A stretch of DNA of 64,000 bases. Origin: Bog-159 sp035602155 (lineage in GTDB: Bacteria; Acidobacteriota; Terriglobia; Bryobacterales; Bryobacteraceae). The notes below the pieces were generated by a model, which saw only the letters and a program-made list of their open reading frames with translations, was not told where the DNA came from and searched no databases. Location of the stretch: contig DATNMW010000423.1 in assembly GCA_035602155.1 (NCBI GenBank), forward strand, positions 7,151-71,150, read 5' to 3'. This document shows, in pieces, positions 7,657 through 15,774 of this stretch (positions are counted from its first letter, which is position 1; every line of letters starts with the position of its first letter). The position numbers and the translations under genes were made by a program.

Positions 7657-10600
7657 CTAAAAGGTGAACTTCACGCCCGCCTGCACCAGCCTGGGAGCCG
7701 CCGCGCTGACCACCTGGCCGAACGTGGCGCTGGTGATATTTCCGTCCACGGATTGGGGTCCGAAGAACTGCGCGTGGTTGAAAATATTGAAGGCCTCCAG
7801 CCGGAATTGCGCGGATTTGGATTCCGTAAGGCGCAATGTCTTAAGCAGCGCCATGTCGAAGTTCTGCATCCCGGGTCCATGGAAATAACGGCGGGAGGCA
7901 TCGCCCGGCGTGCCCAAAGCGTTCTCGCTGAATAGTCCCGGATTGAAGTACGGTTCGCCGTTCCTGGTATTGCGGTTAAGGTTGAGGGCGCCGGCCGCCA
8001 CATCCGGCTCATCGACGCCGTAGTTGTTAATGCCGTTGGGCTCCGCGCCTAACAGGGAGTTATCGCCGTAGTTTATGAGCGTCACCGGAAAACCGGTGCT
8101 GAAGCGCGTGATGCCGGAGAATTCCCATCCCCGCGCCCAGCGGTTCGTAGCGTGCAACAAGCGTTCCAATGGGACTTGGTAGTTGTAGCTCACTACAAAG
8201 TTCTGTGCAATATCGAAAGCGGATAACGCCCTGCTGAGCGAAGGATTTAGGGGGTTGACCTCTTCTCCCAGATTGGACGACTGATCCAGCGACTTACTGA
8301 ACGTATATGCGGCCAGCATTTGCAGGGGCCCGCTGGTGTGCCGGAAGGTGACTTGCAGAGAGTTGTAGCTGGAGTTGCCTATGGTGGTCTGGTTGGTGTC
8401 GCTGCCGAAATTCGGCCCCAGCGGCCCTCGCGTCCCATTGATCGTTTGGCCGGACGCGGTGACGAAAACATTGCTTTCGCTGAATGGGCCGCAAGGCGTC
8501 TGGCCAGCCGCCAGGTTAGCCGGGTTGGCGAGTTGCAGACAGAGCGCGGGATTGCCGGGATTGGCTTCCTCCAGCACCAGCAAGCGATGCGACTGGGTGC
8601 CCACGTAGCTCACGCTGAATAGGGTGTTGTTTCCGAAGCCGTGCTCGACCGAGAGCATGTACTCCTCGGTGTAGGGAATCTTGTTATCGGCAGGGTATGC
8701 TGGAATCCCGCTGATCGGCTCAAACTGCGACCAGTCGATGTTACCGTCCGGGTGGCTCGCGGTAGTGTTCAAGGGCGCGAGCTGCACGGGGAAATACTGG
8801 CCCAGGTTTTGACCGGTGCCCGCCGTTACGAAGGGGGTGGCGAACAGCGGCGGAGCGGGACTGGTATAGGTGGTTCCATATGGCGCATTGGCGCTCAATA
8901 CGCCGATGGTCAGAGCCTCGATGGCGGTGTAAAACATGCCGTAGCTGGCGCGTATGCTGGTCTTGCCGTTGCCCGGCGCGTAGGCTAAACCGATGCGCGG
9001 CGCAAAATCCCGGTTTCCGGGCGGCGCCAGCGTGCGCGGCACGCCGGGATCGGTTGGAAACAGGATGCCGGCCGGGGCACCCGGAAATACGACCGACTGC
9101 CGGCCGGGCGCGAACGTAGCGAGCTGATTGTATTTCTCATACCAAGGCTCCACGCGGTCCCAGCGCAAGCCGTAATTCAACGTCAGGTTCTTCCCGATGC
9201 GCCATCCGTCCTGGGCATAAAGTCCGATGTATTTGTTGCGTCCGTAGAAAGGCTGAAGCTGGCTTTGGTTGTACTGGCTGGGAATTCCCAATAGGAAATC
9301 CGCAAAGTCGATGCCGGTCTCGCTTCCATAGAAGATGAAATTGCCGTTCAACTGGGCGATGGGATCGACGTTGACCTGATCGTAATGGAACTGTCCCCCT
9401 ACCGCGACCGTGTGCGTTCCGGTAACTTTTGAAAAATTGTCGCTGGTTTGAAAGGTGTTGTTGACCTGTTTCAGTTCGTTGGTATTCGTGCCGATGGAAA
9501 TGTTATTGAAATCGACGCTTTCCACGCCCTCGGTCTTGGGCGACAAAGCGACGATACCCGGCGTGTTCTGGCCCACCTCGAAACCTTGGGACGCCAGGCT
9601 AGTGCCGACGCCGCCGATCGGATGGCCCAGATCCGTGGCGTCCCGCATGAAGCTGAAATGAAATTCGTTGACGGCGGTCGATCCGAATGTTTTGGTGTCG
9701 CCCAAGGACAGCAGTTGCGCGCGGCCCAGGTTCAGCGCGTTGAAGCCGGGCACATTCGCGCCGCCTTGCGCGACCGGGTATGGATTGTTCTGCGACCAGC
9801 CGTCCAGAAAATAGTAGGCGGAAAGCATTCCCCAGCGCGTCGTTCCGTCCAGCCGGTAAGCGCCTTTGTCGTCCGCCAAGGTCTGGTTATGGGCGGAAGT
9901 CGCGAAGGTCCCGTTTGGATCGTTGGGCGCCGGAATGTATTGCAGAAGATTCGCGGCGGGAGCGGACCAGGCGCTTTTGGGAATGCTGGCGTTCGGTAGA
10001 ACGCACTGTGCGGCGCTCGTGCATCCTGGGAAATAATATGGCTCGCCCGCCGCCACGCCGTAGCCCAGCTTTTGCGAAAGCTGGCTGGCCCAATAAGGAC
10101 CGCTGACGGTGGTCGGGACCGTGTTCCCATTTTGGTCCACGGTGGTGAACGCACTCGCGGCATCCGACAAATTGCCGGTGCGGTCCTGGAGGGAAGGAAC
10201 CGGGATCTGTCCCGTATCGACCCCTTGCGTCAATCGCGTGCCTTGATAATCCGCGAAGAAAAAGAGCTTGTTCTTGCGGATCGGGCCGCCCAGCGTAGCG
10301 CCGAATTGGTTTTGGTCGAACGCGCCGCGCGTGGGCGAGAAGTAGTTGCGCGCATCCAGGTCCGTGTTGCGCAGAAATTCGAAGGCGTCGCCATGGAATG
10401 CATTCGTTCCGGACTTCGTGACCACGCTGATTTGCCCTCCGCTGAACTCGCCGTGTTCCGCGTCGAAGTTACTGGTGAGAATGCGGAACTCGGCGATGGA
10501 ATCCAGGTTGGGAACGATCGCCGCACCCATGTTGACGTCTTCTTCCACGTCGCTTCCATTCAGCACAAAACTGTTGGCGAATTCCCGCTGGCCGTTGATC

Positions 10601-11181
10601 GAGATGGTGCCGGGGTTCAGGTCGCCGGAAGGAGAAAGCGCGCTGGCGCCGACATCTTGCACCGTATCCGATGTGATCGTAGTCATGGGAGCGACGCCGG
10701 CTTGCAGGGCCAGCAGATCGGTATAGCTGCGGCTAATCAGCGGCACGGCGGTCATCTGTTTGCCGGTGATGACCTCGCCCATTTGAGTGTCGGCTGTTTC
10801 GACGTGCGCGACCGCTTCGGATACGGTCACCGCCTCGGCCCTCTCTCCGATGGCCATCGACACGTCCACTACCACCTTGGCGTTGATATCGATCGCCACG
10901 CCCGTGCGCCGCAGGGGCTTGAACCCGGATGCGTTCACCTCCACGTCGTACCGTCCCACCGGCAGGCTCTGGAAAGCATAGAATCCGCGGCCATCGGTGG
11001 TGATGGCCCCCTTCACGGCGGTGGCCGTTTCCGTCGCTGTAACTCTGGCGCCGGGAATCGCCCTACCGGCGGGATCCGTAATGGTTCCCAACAAGCTTCC
11101 ACCGTCGCCGGCCCACAGCGTTGATGCTAGGAAGGCCAGCAGGCCGATTTGTAATCTTTTTGTATTGCAACTCATTTGCAT
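7657..11181 (-). CDS. TonB-dependent receptor with carboxypeptidase-regulatory-like domain
   Basis: A large outer-membrane transporter of about 1174 residues. Order: signal peptide (LQIGLLAFLASTLWAG), CarboxypepD_reg domain (GTITDPAGRAIPGARVTATE), plug (MTAVPLISRSYTDLLALQAG, then FVLNGSDVEEDVNMGA), and a long barrel ending in the aromatic residue of VQAGVKFTF. Starts are crowded: TTG 11184, ATG 11181 and ATG 11175 are in frame, and a candidate operator (11165-11180) covers them, so binding there would block initiation. It is followed by the multicopper oxidase gene. Substrate unknown; a sugar or aromatic oligomer is an inference only. Confidence 0.9.
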   Translation of the reverse strand: MQMSCNTKRLQIGLLAFLASTLWAGDGGSLLGTITDPAGRAIPGARVTATETATAVKGAITTDGRGFYAFQSLPVGRYDVEVNASGFKPLRRTGVAIDINAKVVVDVSMAIGERAEAVTVSEAVAHVETADTQMGEVITGKQMTAVPLISRSYTDLLALQAGVAPMTTITSDTVQDVGASALSPSGDLNPGTISINGQREFANSFVLNGSDVEEDVNMGAAIVPNLDSIAEFRILTSNFDAEHGEFSGGQISVVTKSGTNAFHGDAFEFLRNTDLDARNYFSPTRGAFDQNQFGATLGGPIRKNKLFFFADYQGTRLTQGVDTGQIPVPSLQDRTGNLSDAASAFTTVDQNGNTVPTTVSGPYWASQLSQKLGYGVAAGEPYYFPGCTSAAQCVLPNASIPKSAWSAPAANLLQYIPAPNDPNGTFATSAHNQTLADDKGAYRLDGTTRWGMLSAYYFLDGWSQNNPYPVAQGGANVPGFNALNLGRAQLLSLGDTKTFGSTAVNEFHFSFMRDATDLGHPIGGVGTSLASQGFEVGQNTPGIVALSPKTEGVESVDFNNISIGTNTNELKQVNNTFQTSDNFSKVTGTHTVAVGGQFHYDQVNVDPIAQLNGNFIFYGSETGIDFADFLLGIPSQYNQSQLQPFYGRNKYIGLYAQDGWRIGKNLTLNYGLRWDRVEPWYEKYNQLATFAPGRQSVVFPGAPAGILFPTDPGVPRTLAPPGNRDFAPRIGLAYAPGNGKTSIRASYGMFYTAIEALTIGVLSANAPYGTTYTSPAPPLFATPFVTAGTGQNLGQYFPVQLAPLNTTASHPDGNIDWSQFEPISGIPAYPADNKIPYTEEYMLSVEHGFGNNTLFSVSYVGTQSHRLLVLEEANPGNPALCLQLANPANLAAGQTPCGPFSESNVFVTASGQTINGTRGPLGPNFGSDTNQTTIGNSSYNSLQVTFRHTSGPLQMLAAYTFSKSLDQSSNLGEEVNPLNPSLSRALSAFDIAQNFVVSYNYQVPLERLLHATNRWARGWEFSGITRFSTGFPVTLINYGDNSLLGAEPNGINNYGVDEPDVAAGALNLNRNTRNGEPYFNPGLFSENALGTPGDASRRYFHGPGMQNFDMALLKTLRLTESKSAQFRLEAFNIFNHAQFFGPQSVDGNITSATFGQVVSAAAPRLVQAGVKFTF
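11165..11180. promoter_or_regulatory. Candidate operator, copy A (overlaps TonB-receptor start)
   Basis: TTGCAACTCATTTGCA is a near-palindrome with half-sites GCAAnT. It recurs as copies B (11230-11242) and C (11871-11886). Similarity with copy C extends rightwards to about 30 bp with 4 mismatches. It covers the start codons of the receptor gene, which suits a repressor. Confidence 0.55.
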
Positions 11182-11229
11182 CAAGAAAACAGATTATCGT
11201 ATTGTTCCTGCTCACGTAAAGATGTTTCA

Positions 11230-11242
11230 GCAACTCAGTTGC
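11230..11242. promoter_or_regulatory. Candidate operator, copy B (perfect palindrome)
   Basis: GCAACTCAGTTGC is a perfect 13-bp palindrome around a central base, about 50 bp upstream of the TonB-receptor start. It matches the cores of copies A and C and has the position expected for a promoter-proximal operator. Confidence 0.55.
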
Positions 11243-11384
11243 AATTGTACCTGAACGGGAGAATTTGCGGCATGAACGGTGCGATCACAGCGTACTTCCG
11301 CATCCATGCAGCGGGACTCTCCCAAGAAATAAGAATCGCCCGACGCTTGACACCGTCGAAACCAAGCGATACTCTAATTTCCCT

Positions 11385-11810
11385 ATGCGCTGGATCGCGA
11401 TCAACTACCTTGCCATCCTCGCCGCTGGAATCGCCAGCATGCTGGTGGGATTCGTGTGGTATTCACCTGCCCTTTTCGGCCCCCTCTGGGCCAAGTGCCG
11501 CGGCATCGATATGCAGGATCCGAAACAGAGTCGGGAGCTGAAGAAGGGGATGGGCGCCACATACGCCGCCAGCTTCGCGGCCACGCTGCTGAGCGCCGCG
11601 GCGCTCTGTCTGCTGGTGGTCCGCATCCAATCCGGCGGCGTGCTAGGCGGACTCAAACTGGGTTTCCTGGTGTGGCTGGGATTCACCATGACCGTACAAT
11701 TGACCGCCGCGCTCTTCAGCCACAAGAACAAAACGCTTTTCTTCATCGACAGCGGCTATCAACTTGTCTGCTATCTGGCGATGGGCACGATTCTCGGCGG
11801 CTGGCAATGA
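11385..11810 (+). CDS. DUF1761-family small membrane protein
   Basis: A 141-residue integral membrane protein with four predicted helices. The first begins IAINYLAILAAGIASMLVGF and contains WYSPALFGPLWA, typical of DUF1761. Conserved features include the SHKNKTLFFIDSGYQLV segment before the last helix. The start at 11385 is taken because homology begins at MRWIAINYL and TACTCT lies about 10 bp upstream; longer upstream starts add unrelated sequence. No function is known for the family. It stands alone between the operator region of the TonB-receptor operon and a kinase remnant. Confidence 0.75.
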   Translation: MRWIAINYLAILAAGIASMLVGFVWYSPALFGPLWAKCRGIDMQDPKQSRELKKGMGATYAASFAATLLSAAALCLLVVRIQSGGVLGGLKLGFLVWLGFTMTVQLTAALFSHKNKTLFFIDSGYQLVCYLAMGTILGGWQ

Positions 11811-11870
11811 AGTCCTGGCAAGTTCACGCGTGAGGTGGAGCAGAGCTTGCAGGCCAATTCGTCGCCATCG

Positions 11871-11886
11871 TTGCAACTCACTTGCA
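11871..11886. promoter_or_regulatory. Candidate operator, copy C (upstream of FGGY-kinase remnant)
   Basis: TTGCAACTCACTTGCA lies 44 bp before the ATG of a truncated FGGY kinase. The match to copy A continues through the adjoining CAAGAAAA tract. It is a control region that has outlived most of its gene. Confidence 0.5.
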
Positions 11887-11930
11887 GCAAGAAAATAGAA
11901 TGTTGTACCGACGGGTAGGATTGAATTGTC

Positions 11931-12032
11931 ATGTGTGACGACCATTACGTGCTGGCAATCGACGTGGGTTCGAGCAGCGTAAAGGCCACGCTGGTCGGAG
12001 GTGTGGGGGCGGGCCTGAATTGCCGAGGTTGA
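11931..12032 (+). pseudogene. N-terminal remnant of an FGGY-family carbohydrate kinase
   Basis: Thirty-three codons from an ATG read MCDDHYVLAIDVGSSSVKAT and then hit a stop after LVGGVGAGLNCRG. The segment YVLAIDVGSSSVKATLV is the phosphate-1 motif of xylulokinase/gluconokinase-type FGGY enzymes, which are about 500 residues long. Everything after the first strand is gone and the following 560 bp show no kinase sequence in any frame I checked. The upstream control region (copy C) is still present, so the loss looks recent in relative terms. It could be mistaken for a short real peptide, but the family motif argues for a deletion relic. Confidence 0.65.
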
Positions 12033-12591
12033 TCGCCGGGGCCAGGGACTCAGGCCGTCTGGCGCTTCGTCGAAGTTCTTCACTGTCAACATTCGGAACA
12101 GACCACGCGGGCGGCTATGCGCCAGTGTGCGAGCGTTCTTCTGCGTTGGCGTGCAACCCGCCCATGTGGCCGCCTATATCGAGGCGGCCCAGCGGAGCGG
12201 TCAGTACCCTTGGTCAGGCACTATCTCGCCTGCGTCCGGATGCTTTTTGCGGTAACGTTGAAGGTATGCTGTGGGAAAACTGGCAGAGAGACACCCTACC
12301 CTGTAAGTGTCTTGGAGCAAAGACGGATACACTATTGGCTTTCGTTACCATCGCTAGGCGATGGCGTGGCATATCACGACCGTGCATGCTGGCACCATCC
12401 CCGACTATTGGGTAACTGATGGTCGTTTCCACCGTATTCGAGACGCGCTGCACGTTTACGCGTTTCTCCAGGCTTTTTGTGACGGACGACGCGGAGGCAA
12501 CACCGGGCCCGGACAAGCGAACAGATGTACTGGCCGCAATCGGTGAGTGGGAAGATGCCTTCGACAGCGAGGCCCCTAGCGTTTCGGCGAC
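12033..12591. other. Gene-poor stretch, probable deletion scar
   Basis: No convincing gene. Short open frames exist on both strands but lack recognisable motifs. The least bad is a 58-codon frame at 12419-12595 (+) ending EWEDAFDSEAPSVSAT, which could be the tail of a lost gene. Base composition looks less GC-rich than the flanks. The region sits between a kinase stump and decayed toxin-antitoxin DNA. Confidence 0.4.
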
Positions 12592-12910
12592 TTAGTGTCC
12601 GGTGGAGCGCTCGCGAATTGCCGCGGCAAGCTGACGCGATAGGGAATCTAGGATGCAGGTTATGATTTCCAAGAACACGTTAGAGACGGGTGTGATGCCT
12701 TTCGTAAAATGCTGCGCAGCGACACCAATCGAGGCCATCTCTTTCGGCGACAGCCCCTCTTCATTGAACGAGAACGGCAACTCCCCCCGCTGCGAGGCCT
12801 TCAGGAGAGCAGCCCAAAAGGGTTGGGAGTCCGAATCGCAAATTTCTTGGAGACACGCTACGGTGCTTGCCTCTCCTCCGGTTTGAGTGCATTGGGCAAT
12901 GACAGGGCGA
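12592..12910 (-). pseudogene. Possible remnant of a hypothetical protein gene
   Basis: An open minus-strand frame of about 106 codons reads plausibly as protein (PVIAQCTQTGGEASTVACLQ, later SFNEEGLSPKEMASIGVAAQ and LDSLSRQLAAAIRERSTGH), but has no ATG or GTG start; only TTG (12780) or CTG codons are available. I do not recognise the family. The frame begins right after a stop in sequence bordering decayed toxin-antitoxin DNA, so a 5'-truncated gene is the simplest reading. Confidence 0.35.
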
Positions 12911-13094
12911 TCATGGCCCTATTGTAGCCTACCCCGCCGCGTTTCCGGCTTGCCAGGGATAGAGAAGAAAACTCCGCGGCGTCTTTGCGTCCCGGCCATT
13001 CGCTTCGCCCGGTTGTACCAAGGATGGTAGGTGCGCGCTCCTTCGATCAGGATCTCCCTGCGTTCCGTCGATCCGGGCAACTCGGCGTCGGAGC

Positions 13095-13163
13095 CCATAT
13101 CGCGTTCAGGATGGCTTTGACGTCGCGCTACGCCGTACGAGTAAGCCGGACGGCAAGGCGACG
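13095..13163 (-). pseudogene. Remnant of a ParE/RelE-type toxin N-terminus
   Basis: Minus-strand reading gives RRLAVRLTRTA, an in-frame TAG, then RDVKAILNAIW. This matches the opening strand and first helix of ParE/RelE toxins (V-x-L-T-x-x-A-x-x-D-x-x-x-I). The frame then decays. It lies where a toxin would be expected, just after the antitoxin remnant. Confidence 0.4.
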
Positions 13164-13201
13164 GGGCGCCGCTCGGGCACCCTTCCGCCCGGCCGTGGAA
13201 T

Positions 13202-13364
13202 CGCTGAAGCCTCCACTTCAAGCCGATCATTGAAGTCGTCGATTTCCTTGCCGGACCGCAGGCTCACAAAGTCGCCGCCCGCAATATCGTCGAATCCTTC
13301 TTTGGCGGCGGCGCGAAAGCCACTCGACCTTGGCTTGGTCTTCCCGGTCGCGCTGCTCCAGCAT
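13202..13364 (-). pseudogene. Frameshifted ParD-like antitoxin remnant
   Basis: One frame gives MLEQRDREDQAKVEWL and, after a frameshift near 13317-13322, another gives FRAAAKEGFDDIAGGDFVSL and then KEIDDFNDRLEVEAS. Joined, these form the C-terminal toxin-binding half of a ParD-type antitoxin. The N-terminal ribbon-helix-helix half is missing: the frame runs into a stop about 20 bp after the end of the intact toxin gene. With the toxin relic downstream it marks a dead second toxin-antitoxin pair. Confidence 0.5.
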
Positions 13365-13400
13365 GGCATTCGGTCGGATGGGCACATGGACGCGGCTGCG

Positions 13401-13775
13401 CTACGGCGATGGCTCGTGGTTGGGGCGTTCCTGGGCGGTAACGGCTTCCGCCGTCAAGGCCGCTTCCTCCCTGCTGCGCAGGATCGCCGCCATCACGCGG
13501 GGGCTGCGGCGGCCGTGCATGACCGCGACAACCCACAGTGGCCTCTCGTCCGGCGCATAGGCAACCAGATATTCACGTACGCGAGTGAAGCGCAGGGGCC
13601 GTGAGGTCAGGTCCGGGCGTCTGTGGCCCTGACGGGGAAATGGAACCAGGGCGCGTATTGCGGACAGGATTTCGGCAATCACCCTGTCGGCGGCGTCGAG
13701 ATTATCCGCGCGAATGAATTCCCAAATCTCGTCGAGGTCGACACGGGCCTCCGGGTGGAAGTCGTACGCGCTCAT
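13401..13775 (-). CDS. ParE/RelE-family toxin
   Basis: A 124-residue type II toxin of the ParE fold. It opens YDFHPEARVDLDEIWEFIRA with the usual two-helix N-terminus and ends its core with VREYLVAYAPDERPLWVVAV followed by HGRRSP. ParE toxins target DNA gyrase and RelE relatives cleave mRNA; sequence alone does not decide. Its ATG overlaps the antitoxin stop by four bases (ATGA), the normal antitoxin-first order. The last 25 residues (after AAILRSRE) extend beyond the usual C-terminus and run towards the dead second module, so they may be read-through from a rearrangement. Confidence 0.8.
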   Translation of the reverse strand: MSAYDFHPEARVDLDEIWEFIRADNLDAADRVIAEILSAIRALVPFPRQGHRRPDLTSRPLRFTRVREYLVAYAPDERPLWVVAVMHGRRSPRVMAAILRSREEAALTAEAVTAQERPNHEPSP

Positions 13776-14029
13776 GAACCGGGCGGCTGCGGGCGACGGG
13801 CGGCAGCGCTCTTTTCGCGGAAGTAGGCTTCAACCTCGTCGCCGGGGATGGGCTTGACCCTGCCGCTCTTGAGGTCGTCGTACCGGCCGTTAAGCATTTC
13901 GCGCATCTGGACGAGTTCATCAAAATATCCGGCAATGACATCTTCAACCAACTCGCCGGGCGCGCGACCGGTGTCGATTGCCAGCTTGTCGAGCTTGGCC
14001 TGCACGTCCGGGGTGAACTGCACTTCCAT
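13772..14029 (-). CDS. ParD-like ribbon-helix-helix antitoxin
   Basis: An 85-residue antitoxin. It begins MEVQFTPDVQAKLDKLA, a ribbon-helix-helix DNA-binding half, and continues with RAPGELVEDVIAGYFDEL and an acidic, proline-bearing tail that would wrap the toxin. The start at 14029 is preferred over one ten codons upstream because GAAGGAG stands eight bases before it and the family begins with this beta strand. It is translationally coupled to the toxin gene and should repress its own promoter. Confidence 0.78.
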   Translation of the reverse strand: MEVQFTPDVQAKLDKLAIDTGRAPGELVEDVIAGYFDELVQMREMLNGRYDDLKSGRVKPIPGDEVEAYFREKSAAARRPQPPGS

Positions 14030-14168
14030 TGTTTTGCTCCTTCTCACAGGGTACGCCAATTTACGGAACGGCGTCTCGCACCGGCGTGCGAATCGGGTCC
14101 GCTCGGGATCGCGCCAATATCGGGCAGGGCCTGTTGATAGGCGCGAACTCAGAACCCAGCACCAGGCG

Positions 14169-14190
14169 CGGCCGCGTAAAAGCGCGGCCG
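14169..14190. other. GC-rich hairpin upstream of the S41 protease gene
   Basis: CGGCCGCG, loop TAAAAG, CGCGGCCG: a perfect 8-bp stem that ends 11 bp before a TAGAAT hexamer. It lies in the divergent gap between the antitoxin and protease genes and could be a regulator site or block transcription entering the protease gene. Confidence 0.4.
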
Positions 14191-14201
14191 AGATCCCGCG
14201 C

Positions 14202-14207
14202 TAGAAT
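14202..14207 (+). promoter_or_regulatory. -10-like hexamer TAGAAT for the S41 protease gene
   Basis: TAGAAT ends 17 bp before the ATG at 14225, so the leader would be about 10 nt with no Shine-Dalgarno. No good -35 is visible. It is one of several such close-set hexamers in the window. Confidence 0.4.
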
Positions 14208-14224
14208 GGAACTACCACAACCGA

Positions 14225-15730
14225 ATGCGCAATCGTCTCCGTGCGGCCGCGATACTCGCGCTCCTGCTTTGTCTGGCCTCCCTGGCGTCGGACGACGGCC
14301 TGGAGTCCAGCATCAAGACCATTACGGAGGCTTACGCGATCGTCGAAGATAATGCCGCCGATCCGGTTTCCGCCGAGCAAGCCTTTTTTCAAGGCGCCAT
14401 TCCAGGCATGCTCCACCGGCTCGATCCGCACTCCGTGTTTTTCGATCCCGGCCAGTTCGAGCAGCTTAAGAAACTCCAAACCTCCACCGACAAAGGTTTC
14501 GGCAGCGTGGTTTCGGTGCTTCCCGGCCGTGTCATCGTGCTGCAAACGCTCCCCGGTACGCCTTCGGCGAAATCGGGCATCTCGCCGGGAGATGAGATCC
14601 TGGCCGTCAACGGCTACCAGCTCAGCCGCCTGGATACGGATCAGCTCATCGCCCTGCTTACGCAATCGCGCCAACAGCAGGCGCAGTTGGTAGTGCGGCG
14701 GCCCGGCAACGCGCGCTTCCTGACTTTCGTCATGACCCCCGAAGAAATGCAGGAACCCAGCGTGGAGCGCGCCTTCCTGCTGCAGTCCGGCATCGGCTAC
14801 CTGCGCGTATCCAGCTTCGATGAAAAGACCGGCAGGCTCATCCGCGACGCCATCGAAAAGCTGGGCGGCCGCAACCTGAAGGGCCTGGTGCTCGATCTGC
14901 GCAAGAATCCCGGCGGCCTGGTAACCTCCGCGCTGGAAACCGCGGCCCTATTTCTAAAACCCGGCGCCAGAATTGTGACCGTGCGCGGCCGCAACGTGGC
15001 CGAGAAATCCGAAGACGTTCCGGCTGGCGCCACACCGTACGAGTTCCCGCTGGCGGTTCTGGTCAACGAGAAGACCGCCAGCGCTTCCGAGATCGTCACG
15101 GGCGCGCTGCAGGATCACGACAGGGCCACCGTCGTCGGCGAGGCCAGCTACGGCAAGGGCTTGGTGCAGAGCGTCTACCCGCTCTCCCAAGGCACCGGAC
15201 TGGCGTTGACTACGGCGCTCTACTACACCCCCAGTGGGCGCTCGATTCAGAAACCGCTGGATTCTTCCCAGTTCGCCCTGGCAGCCGCCACCGCTCATCC
15301 CAATGGCCGATCCGAATTCCAAACCGACGCGGGCCGCAAGGTCACCGGGGGAGGCGGCATCGTGCCCGACTATATCGTGGGTCCGCTCGCAGTCACTCGC
15401 CTGCGGGCTGTGCTCGACGCCAGCGGCTCCTTCACGACCTTCGCCACCGCCTACGTGGCCGATCACAAGATCGGGGAAGACTTTGAAGTGACTCCCATGC
15501 TGCTCGACGATTTTCAAGTCTTCCTCTCGCAGCACGCTATCCAGCCCGGCGTGCAGGAGTGGTCCGCGGAGCGCGAATTCATCGTCAACCGGCTAAAGGC
15601 GGAAATTTTCAACCTGACGCTGGGAGTGGAAAAGGGCGACGAGGTGGAGGCGCAGCGGGACCCGCCCATTGTGAAGGCGTTGGAGGTGTTAAGAAAGGAG
15701 TCAGGAGACAGAAGCCAGAAGTCAGAATGA
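14225..15730 (+). CDS. C-terminal processing peptidase, S41 family (CtpA/Prc-like)
   Basis: A 501-residue periplasmic serine protease that trims C-termini or degrades misfolded proteins. Signal peptide (AAAILALLLCLASLAS), PDZ domain (about 85-165; GSVVSVLPGRVIVLQTLPG, SGISPGDEILAVNG), then the S41 core. The catalytic pair is Ser286 (NEKTASASEI) and Lys311 (ASYGKGLVQ), exactly 25 residues apart as in Prc. A C-terminal helical region follows. The last residues (KESGDRSQKSE) are encoded by an inverted-repeat element and are unlikely to be ancestral. It stands alone, convergent with the sugar-transporter gene. Confidence 0.9.
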   Translation: MRNRLRAAAILALLLCLASLASDDGLESSIKTITEAYAIVEDNAADPVSAEQAFFQGAIPGMLHRLDPHSVFFDPGQFEQLKKLQTSTDKGFGSVVSVLPGRVIVLQTLPGTPSAKSGISPGDEILAVNGYQLSRLDTDQLIALLTQSRQQQAQLVVRRPGNARFLTFVMTPEEMQEPSVERAFLLQSGIGYLRVSSFDEKTGRLIRDAIEKLGGRNLKGLVLDLRKNPGGLVTSALETAALFLKPGARIVTVRGRNVAEKSEDVPAGATPYEFPLAVLVNEKTASASEIVTGALQDHDRATVVGEASYGKGLVQSVYPLSQGTGLALTTALYYTPSGRSIQKPLDSSQFALAAATAHPNGRSEFQTDAGRKVTGGGGIVPDYIVGPLAVTRLRAVLDASGSFTTFATAYVADHKIGEDFEVTPMLLDDFQVFLSQHAIQPGVQEWSAEREFIVNRLKAEIFNLTLGVEKGDEVEAQRDPPIVKALEVLRKESGDRSQKSE

Positions 15731-15769
15731 AGCGGCACTGCGATGGCTGCTATTCTGTCTCCTGACTCC
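15697..15769. repeat. 17-bp perfect inverted repeat around a protease stop codon
   Basis: GGAGTCAGGAGACAGAA (15697-15713) is the exact reverse complement of 15753-15769. Arms of GTCAGGAGACAG type are low-complexity repeats that often lie between genes. Here the left arm encodes the last residues of the S41 protease and the right arm ends six bases before the convergent transporter stop, so the structure could end transcription both ways. Confidence 0.65.
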
Positions 15770-15774
15770 TGATT

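Noticed and set aside
10072..11124. 350-codon open frame on the plus strand
   Set aside because: Antisense to the conserved plug and regulatory domains of the TonB receptor; no motifs; a codon-bias shadow of GC-rich DNA.
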